Shown one piece after another: positions 6,323 through 10,215 of a DNA stretch of 10,215 nucleotides. The stretch comes from Methanothermococcus okinawensis (GTDB lineage Archaea > AGJL01 > Methanococci > Methanococcales > Methanococcaceae). The stretch covers positions 1 through 10,215 of the forward strand of contig DQVW01000058.1 of assembly GCA_015661555.1 (NCBI GenBank), read 5' to 3'. The notes under the pieces are model-generated. The model did not search any database. It was not told the DNA's origin and saw nothing but the letters and a program-made list of their open reading frames with translations. Within the stretch, counting starts at the first letter, position 1. Each line of letters begins with the position of its first letter. The position numbers and the translations under genes are program-made.

Positions 6323-6324
6323 TC

Positions 6325-7635
6325 TTACCTGATATTCATCTCATCCCTGAAAAACTCCCTTAGAAGTACAGTGGCGTAGCAGCCTCTCTCCAACTTAAAC
6401 CTTAAAACTACTCCATCCTCTTCAGCCCAGTATTTAAAGTCGTAGACCTTTGTAATCAACTTCCTCCTAGTGCCTGGAAAGTCTCCAAAGTCCTCTATAT
6501 AGAAGGCCTTAAGATCTATACCCTCCTCCTCTATAATCTCCCTCTCTATCTCCCCCTGAATACCCTCGGCCAGTCTACACCTTCTACCGAGAAGGGCCCC
6601 AGTGGGTATACCTCCATACAGGATATCCCCCTCCTGAGGTTCAAAACCGTACTGAAACCTTCTATTTATCATCTCGTTGAAGAGGTAGGACTGATAGGCA
6701 TTTATAAACATACACCTTAAATGGGGAGGGAGGACCTTAAAGCTCTTAATAAAACTTCCAGTTTCCAGGTATTTCTTTAGCATCTTCCTCTCGTAGTATA
6801 GCTCCCTTGGATACATCTTCAGAGCCCCCTTGAAGTCTCCCTCGTCTACCAACCTTCTGGCCTCCCTTACCCTACCCTCCTCGAAAAGTGGAGTTCCACA
6901 GTAGGCGTAGAAGGCACCCTCAAAGTCCCTGTTGTATATAAGTTTTCCCACTATATGGGTTATAGGTCTATCTGTACCAAACCTCTGGATACCGTAGTAG
7001 TTTAACATGTAGTCCAACTTCACACCCTTCAAGATCTCCACAACCTCCTGGGGATCTCTGTCCTTCAACCTTACCTTTATGGTGAATCTGTTGCCCCAGA
7101 GGTCTCCCAACTTCAACTTCTTATTTGTCCTCTGAATATCCCTTATCCTTATACCCTTTATACTATCTTTTATACTCTCAAGGACCTCTACCTTTATTCC
7201 AAAACATCCCACCCTTTGAGTAGTTGCTGCATACTTGTCCTTAGTCCCTGCAAAACCAAAGTTCTTCCTCTTAGCATTTGTCCTCCTTGCCAACTCCCCT
7301 ATTGCATCTAGGGTACTCCAGTTTACCTTCTCCAGTGTAAAGTGTATAAAGGCCCCCTTCCAGTCTGGATCGTCCTTGAAAACCCCCAGATCTCTTCCAT
7401 ACTCCAGGACTATACCCTCCTTGGTGATCTCCTCAACTATGAAGTCCTCAGGATACTTCTTGATAAGGCCAGGGATCTGAAGGTTTATAAAGTATTTATC
7501 TAGATTAACCTTCATCTCCTCTATCAGTCTCTCTATCTTCTTCTTCCTGTACTCCTTCTCTATCCTCTTACGATAATCTTCGAGGTTTTTTAGGGATTCC
7601 TCCTTTCTCCTGTAACCTATAAGGTAGTTTCTCAT
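6325..7635 (-). CDS. truD: tRNA pseudouridine synthase D (TruD/Pus7 family)
   Basis: TruD isomerises uridine to pseudouridine, classically at position 13 of tRNA; archaeal and eukaryotic (Pus7) members can have other sites. The 436-residue product holds the family signatures: NFGFAGTKDKYAATTQRV (125-142), with the proposed catalytic Asp133; WGNRFTIKVR (180-189); LNYYGIQRFG (211-220); INAYQSYLFN (311-320); and FPGTRRKL (386-393) near the end. Residues from about 220 to 390 cover the insertion typical of TruD. The first 40 residues are a highly charged helix (KEESLKNLEDYRKRIEKEYRKKK) before the usual family start near IPGLIKKYPEDFIVEE. ATG 7635 is taken as start; Met41 (7515) is an alternative but lacks well-spaced ribosome-binding sequence. 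The gene converges on the PHP gene and diverges from pgk. Confidence 0.95.
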   Translation of the reverse strand: MRNYLIGYRRKEESLKNLEDYRKRIEKEYRKKKIERLIEEMKVNLDKYFINLQIPGLIKKYPEDFIVEEITKEGIVLEYGRDLGVFKDDPDWKGAFIHFTLEKVNWSTLDAIGELARRTNAKRKNFGFAGTKDKYAATTQRVGCFGIKVEVLESIKDSIKGIRIRDIQRTNKKLKLGDLWGNRFTIKVRLKDRDPQEVVEILKGVKLDYMLNYYGIQRFGTDRPITHIVGKLIYNRDFEGAFYAYCGTPLFEEGRVREARRLVDEGDFKGALKMYPRELYYERKMLKKYLETGSFIKSFKVLPPHLRCMFINAYQSYLFNEMINRRFQYGFEPQEGDILYGGIPTGALLGRRCRLAEGIQGEIEREIIEEEGIDLKAFYIEDFGDFPGTRRKLITKVYDFKYWAEEDGVVLRFKLERGCYATVLLREFFRDEMNIR

Positions 7636-7683
7636 AACTATCCCGTCTCCTAGTTTTAAGAGGGTAATTACCTAGGGAGGAGG

Positions 7684-7716
7684 ATATAAAAAAGTTTTTT
7701 ATCTTAATTATAATAA
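7684..7716. promoter_or_regulatory. Divergent truD/pgk promoter region with a symmetrical TATA-like palindrome
   Basis: The 109-bp gap between truD and pgk contains ATAAAAAA-G-TTTTTTAT (7686-7702), an inverted repeat with one central base. On the plus strand TATAAAAAA (7685-7693) follows the purine-rich GGGAGGAGGA, a plausible BRE-TATA for pgk with a start site near 7712-7718 and a leader of about 30 nt. On the minus strand TTTTTTATAT lies about 55 bp upstream of the truD ATG. A second A/T element (TTAATTATAATAA, 7704-7716) is too close to the pgk start for normal spacing. The pgk ribosome-binding site is GGTGGT at 7734-7739. Confidence 0.5.
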
Positions 7717-7744
7717 GGGTTATAGCCTTATTCGGTGGTAAAAG

Positions 7745-8992
7745 ATGTTTCTAACTATGGATCACTTCGATTTTAAGGGAAAGAGGGTAGCTCTAAGGGT
7801 GGATATAAACAGTCCCATGGATGTTAGTAACTACACCATCCTCGAGGATACAAGGATAAGAGCCTGTAAGGATACCATAGAGGAGTTGTCCAATGAGGGG
7901 GCGAAGGTAGTTATACTGGCACATCAGAGTAGACCTGGAAAGAAGGATTTCACACCTCTCTACCCCCATGCCCAGAGGCTATCCAAGATTCTAGGTAGAG
8001 ATGTTGAGTACGTAGACGATCTCTTTGGATCCCATGCCTTAAACACTATAGAGAGGATGAAGGAGGGGGATATTGTACTCCTGGAGAATGTAAGGTTCTA
8101 CGCTGAGGAGGTGATGAAGGAGTGGAATACCTGGGACGAATCTATTCCAAAGAGGCAGGGTAAAACCTTCATGATAAGAAAGTTATATCCCTACTTCGAC
8201 TACTTTATAAATGATGCATTTGCTGCTGCACATAGGGCTCAACCATCCCTAGTAGGCCTGGCCTACTACATGCCTGCAGTTGCTGGAAGGATTATGGAGA
8301 GGGAGATCAGGGTACTTAGTAAGATCTTGGAGGATCCTGACAAACCCTCAATTTATATACTTGGAGGGGCTAAGGCCGACGACAGTATTGAGGTTATAAA
8401 GAATGTGCTGAGAAACAACTCTGCAGATAAGGTGTTGACAACTGGGATTGTAGCAAACATCTTCCTTATAGCCAGGGGTTACGATCTGGGACCTAACAGA
8501 GACACCATTGTAGAGATGGGGTACTCCCACCTAATAGAGGTTGCAAGGGATCTCCTGAACACCTATGGGGAGAGGATAGAGGTACCTGTAGATGTGGCAC
8601 TGAATGTAAATGGGGAGAGGAAGGAGGTAAAGTTGAAGATGGGAGAGAGAATTGAGTATCCCATATACGATATAGGAAGTGAAACTGTAGAGTACTACGA
8701 CGGGATAATAAGGGAGGCTAGAACCATAGTTGCCAACGGTCCTGCAGGTGTCTTTGAGAATAAGAGATTCTTAAAGGGTACTGCAGAGATACTGAGAAGT
8801 ATTGCCAGGTCCAGGGCATTTAAGGTTATAGGGGGAGGTCACCTATCGGCAGCTGCCAGTATTATCGGTGTTGCAGATAAGATAGATCATATAAGTACAG
8901 GGGGAGGAGCCTGCATACAGTTCCTCGCCGGGAAGAGACTACCTGTTATAGAGGTGCTGAAAAAGTCCTACAGGAAGTACGCTGTAAGGTAA
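7745..8992 (+). CDS. pgk: 3-phosphoglycerate kinase (archaeal type)
   Basis: Pgk catalyses the reversible transfer of phosphate between 1,3-bisphosphoglycerate and ADP (EC 2.7.2.3); in an autotrophic methanogen it would mainly run toward sugar synthesis. The 415-residue protein is a full two-lobe kinase. The N-lobe holds VALRVDINSPMD (15-26), LAHQSRPGK (58-66), LLENVRFYAEE (112-122) and NDAFAAAHRAQPSLVG (156-171), which bind 3-phosphoglycerate. The C-lobe holds YILGGAKADDSIEVI (204-218), LTTGIVANIFL (231-241), VANGPAGVFENKRF (329-342) and the nucleotide-binding glycine-rich VIGGGHLSAA (361-370), ending with ISTGGGACIQFLAGK (383-397). ATG 7745 has GGTGGT five bases upstream; Met5 is less well placed. 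The start MFLTMDHFDFKGK matches the M. jannaschii enzyme as remembered. The last 54 bp overlap the opposite-strand membrane protein gene. Confidence 0.97.
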   Translation: MFLTMDHFDFKGKRVALRVDINSPMDVSNYTILEDTRIRACKDTIEELSNEGAKVVILAHQSRPGKKDFTPLYPHAQRLSKILGRDVEYVDDLFGSHALNTIERMKEGDIVLLENVRFYAEEVMKEWNTWDESIPKRQGKTFMIRKLYPYFDYFINDAFAAAHRAQPSLVGLAYYMPAVAGRIMEREIRVLSKILEDPDKPSIYILGGAKADDSIEVIKNVLRNNSADKVLTTGIVANIFLIARGYDLGPNRDTIVEMGYSHLIEVARDLLNTYGERIEVPVDVALNVNGERKEVKLKMGERIEYPIYDIGSETVEYYDGIIREARTIVANGPAGVFENKRFLKGTAEILRSIARSRAFKVIGGGHLSAAASIIGVADKIDHISTGGGACIQFLAGKRLPVIEVLKKSYRKYAVR

Positions 8993-9754
8993 AAACTTTA
9001 AAATACCTAGATAGGTTTTCACAAGTAACTCCAAAAGGTCCTCCCCGTAATAGAGGGAGTACTGGTATATCATCCAATCTAGAGGTTCCAGGAGGGCTGC
9101 AAATCCAATAAGCATCAGGGCCACAATTATCTTCAAGATGATATCCCCAGTGAAAATCCCTTTACTGGATTGAAGACACTCTAAAGGTAGTATTCTCTCT
9201 GCAAGAGTGAGACCTGTTACTATGGAGAGGGCTAGGCCGGCAAACTCAAAGATTCCATGAGGCACTATAACAACAAGGTGCTCTATATCTAGTCTGTATC
9301 CCAGGATACCGGTAAGGGGATTTACAACAGTAACTATGTAGATCAACATAAGGGCATCTATGTAATCCTCCAGGGCCTTAGGATCTTCTTTAACCTCTCT
9401 TCGATAGAGGTAGGCAGTAAGAATATAGGCCAGGAGGATAACTAGACAGGATATGGAATTATTTAAAAAGTAGGTTAATACCAAGGATAGATAGCTATGG
9501 TCTACATGGGAGGAAATTGAGGAGGACACCACCTCAAATTTTTTACTGGCCACATATTCCACAGTTTTTATGGCACCCTCTGGGTTGGAGGGGGTTAGAA
9601 AAGAGGAGAGAAACACCACCACCTTTGAGAGCATACTTACCGAGAGGAAACTGATCCAACACCCTAAATAAGTAATAAAAAATTTTTTAGTAAAATCCAT
9701 CTTTAGGAAGGTTTTAAAGGTCCTCTTTAAATGCTCTTTCATTCTTTTCAACAT
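8939..9754 (-). CDS. SpoIIM/DUF95-family integral membrane protein
   Basis: The 271-residue protein has about five hydrophobic membrane segments (near 24-52, 89-116, 132-150, 160-185 and 204-223) with a basic N-terminus (MLKRMKEHLKRTFK). The family mark is VPHGIFEFAGLALSIVTG (164-181), matching the HG-x-x-E signature of the stage II sporulation protein M / DUF95 family. In Bacillus SpoIIM belongs to the engulfment peptidoglycan-degrading machine; archaea have no spores or peptidoglycan, so the name carries no function here, and archaeal members are uncharacterised membrane proteins, some near transporters. The stop lies inside the pgk coding region, so the two 3' ends overlap antisense by 54 bp. 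The start may be ATG 9754 (GGGAAGATT upstream) or Met5 (9742). Confidence 0.8.
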   Translation of the reverse strand: MLKRMKEHLKRTFKTFLKMDFTKKFFITYLGCWISFLSVSMLSKVVVFLSSFLTPSNPEGAIKTVEYVASKKFEVVSSSISSHVDHSYLSLVLTYFLNNSISCLVILLAYILTAYLYRREVKEDPKALEDYIDALMLIYIVTVVNPLTGILGYRLDIEHLVVIVPHGIFEFAGLALSIVTGLTLAERILPLECLQSSKGIFTGDIILKIIVALMLIGFAALLEPLDWMIYQYSLYYGEDLLELLVKTYLGILKFLPYSVLPVGLFQHLYNR

Positions 9755-9759
9755 AATCT

Positions 9760-9785
9760 TCCCATTTAAAAGAATTTTTTATTTA
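9760..9785. promoter_or_regulatory. Very short divergent promoter between the DUF95 gene and the last gene
   Basis: Only 42 bp (9755-9796) separate the two divergent start codons. On the plus strand ATTTAAAAG (9763-9771) sits about 30 bp before ATG 9797, so a start site near 9792 would give an almost leaderless message. On the minus strand AATAAAAAATT (about 9774-9784) is placed to start transcription at about 9753, again near-leaderless for ATG 9754. Assignments come from spacing and A/T content only. Confidence 0.35.
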
Positions 9786-9796
9786 TTGGGATAGAG

Positions 9797-10215
9797 ATGA
9801 AAAACATAGAGAAGGGCTTACTTTTAAAGGAGATCTATGAGAAGGTTAGGGAGATACGGAGAGAGTTAAGGTTGAAAGATGTGGATTTTAAGATCCTGGA
9901 TGTGGAGGTAGTAAATCAGGGGGAAGATACACTTTTAAACCTCTACGTTCCAACGAGATCTGACAAGTCTACAGTGATAGGACCTGGAGGTTGGGTTGTA
10001 GGGAGATTGAGGGAGTATCTAAAGGATAGATTTCCTGGAGATTTAAAAATCCTTGTAGATACCTACATAGACAGGGTTACTATAAAGAAAAGGGAGGAGG
10101 AGGCCCTCTCTTTTCTTAAAAATCTGGGGTTAACAAAGGGAGAGAGGATCCTTTTCCTTGTCCAGTGTTCCTACGACTTAGGAGTCTTAGATTTTTTAAG
10201 GAAGTACTTCAAGGT
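9797..10215 (+). CDS. N-terminal part of a conserved archaeal protein with a KH-like loop, possibly a predicted PP-loop ATPase (cut by window edge)
   Basis: From ATG 9797 the frame stays open to the window end: 139 full codons, with no stop. The translation begins MKNIEKGLLLKEIYEKVREI, a charged helix, followed by an alpha/beta part containing LNLYVPTRSDKSTVIGPGGWVVGRLREYL (48-76). The GPGGWVVG segment with preceding VI resembles the G-x-x-G loop of KH RNA-binding domains. Residues 109-125 (NLGLTKGERILFLVQCS) look like the entry into a nucleotide-binding domain, which would continue beyond the window. From memory this arrangement fits the archaeal COG1365 group of predicted PP-loop ATPases, but the diagnostic SGGxDS motif is not in view, so the assignment is tentative. 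A weak GGGATAG precedes the ATG. The gene diverges from the DUF95 gene. Confidence 0.7.
   Translation, partial: MKNIEKGLLLKEIYEKVREIRRELRLKDVDFKILDVEVVNQGEDTLLNLYVPTRSDKSTVIGPGGWVVGRLREYLKDRFPGDLKILVDTYIDRVTIKKREEEALSFLKNLGLTKGERILFLVQCSYDLGVLDFLRKYFK

Noticed and set aside
7235..8530. Open frames at 7235-7480 (plus) and 8348-8530 (minus)
   Set aside because: They are antisense shadows of truD and pgk, with low-complexity Ser/Pro-rich or unremarkable translations.
1..10215. tRNA or rRNA genes, insertion sequences, transposase or integrase
   Set aside because: None was recognised on either strand; all longer stretches outside the array are accounted for by conserved genes.

Overview
The window looks like part of the chromosome of a thermophilic or hyperthermophilic methanogenic archaeon, most likely of the order Methanococcales. 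The basis is the protein set: an archaeal Trm5-type tRNA methyltransferase, a Nop5/fibrillarin pair, an archaeal TruD, an archaeal phosphoglycerate kinase and an archaeal CbiG. As remembered, several read like Methanocaldococcus orthologues. Ribosome-binding sites are of the GGTGATC type, arginine is mostly AGG/AGA, isoleucine often ATA, and promoters are TATA-like. By eye the coding DNA is richer in G+C (low to mid 40s percent) than the roughly 30-35% usual in that order, so a less-sampled genus is possible. No database search was run, and the genus is not assigned.

Layout. Positions 1 to about 630 hold no credible gene. They hold a strongly diverged tandem array of twelve copies of a conserved core (consensus near CGAAATYCGYACC), one every 53-56 bp. 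This block is far richer in CG dinucleotides than the genes beside it. Next come two minus-strand genes, cbiG (679-1657 plus stop) and an upstream stomatin-like SPFH gene whose tail overlaps the cbiG start. Just upstream of the SPFH gene is a short, frameshifted relic of a 4Fe-4S ferredoxin, with two cluster cysteines lost (2506-2604).

From 2693 to 6322 a tight plus-strand operon encodes a tRNA m1G37 methyltransferase, Nop5, fibrillarin and a PHP-family phosphoesterase. The middle two are core proteins of the box C/D 2'-O-methylation ribonucleoprotein, so the cluster is mainly an RNA-modification unit. It meets the convergent gene truD (tRNA pseudouridine synthase) with only 2 bp between stop codons, giving a third RNA-modification gene in the neighbourhood. 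truD and pgk diverge from a 109-bp intergenic region with a symmetrical A/T palindrome that could serve as a TATA element in both directions.

The 3' end of pgk overlaps the end of a convergent SpoIIM/DUF95-like membrane protein gene by 54 bp. That gene diverges, across only 42 bp, from a last plus-strand gene cut by the window edge. The last gene has a KH-like glycine loop and may be the N-terminus of an archaeal predicted PP-loop ATPase.

The strongest candidate for something undescribed is the 54-bp-period array at the left edge. The genes are mostly conserved archaeal housekeeping functions.
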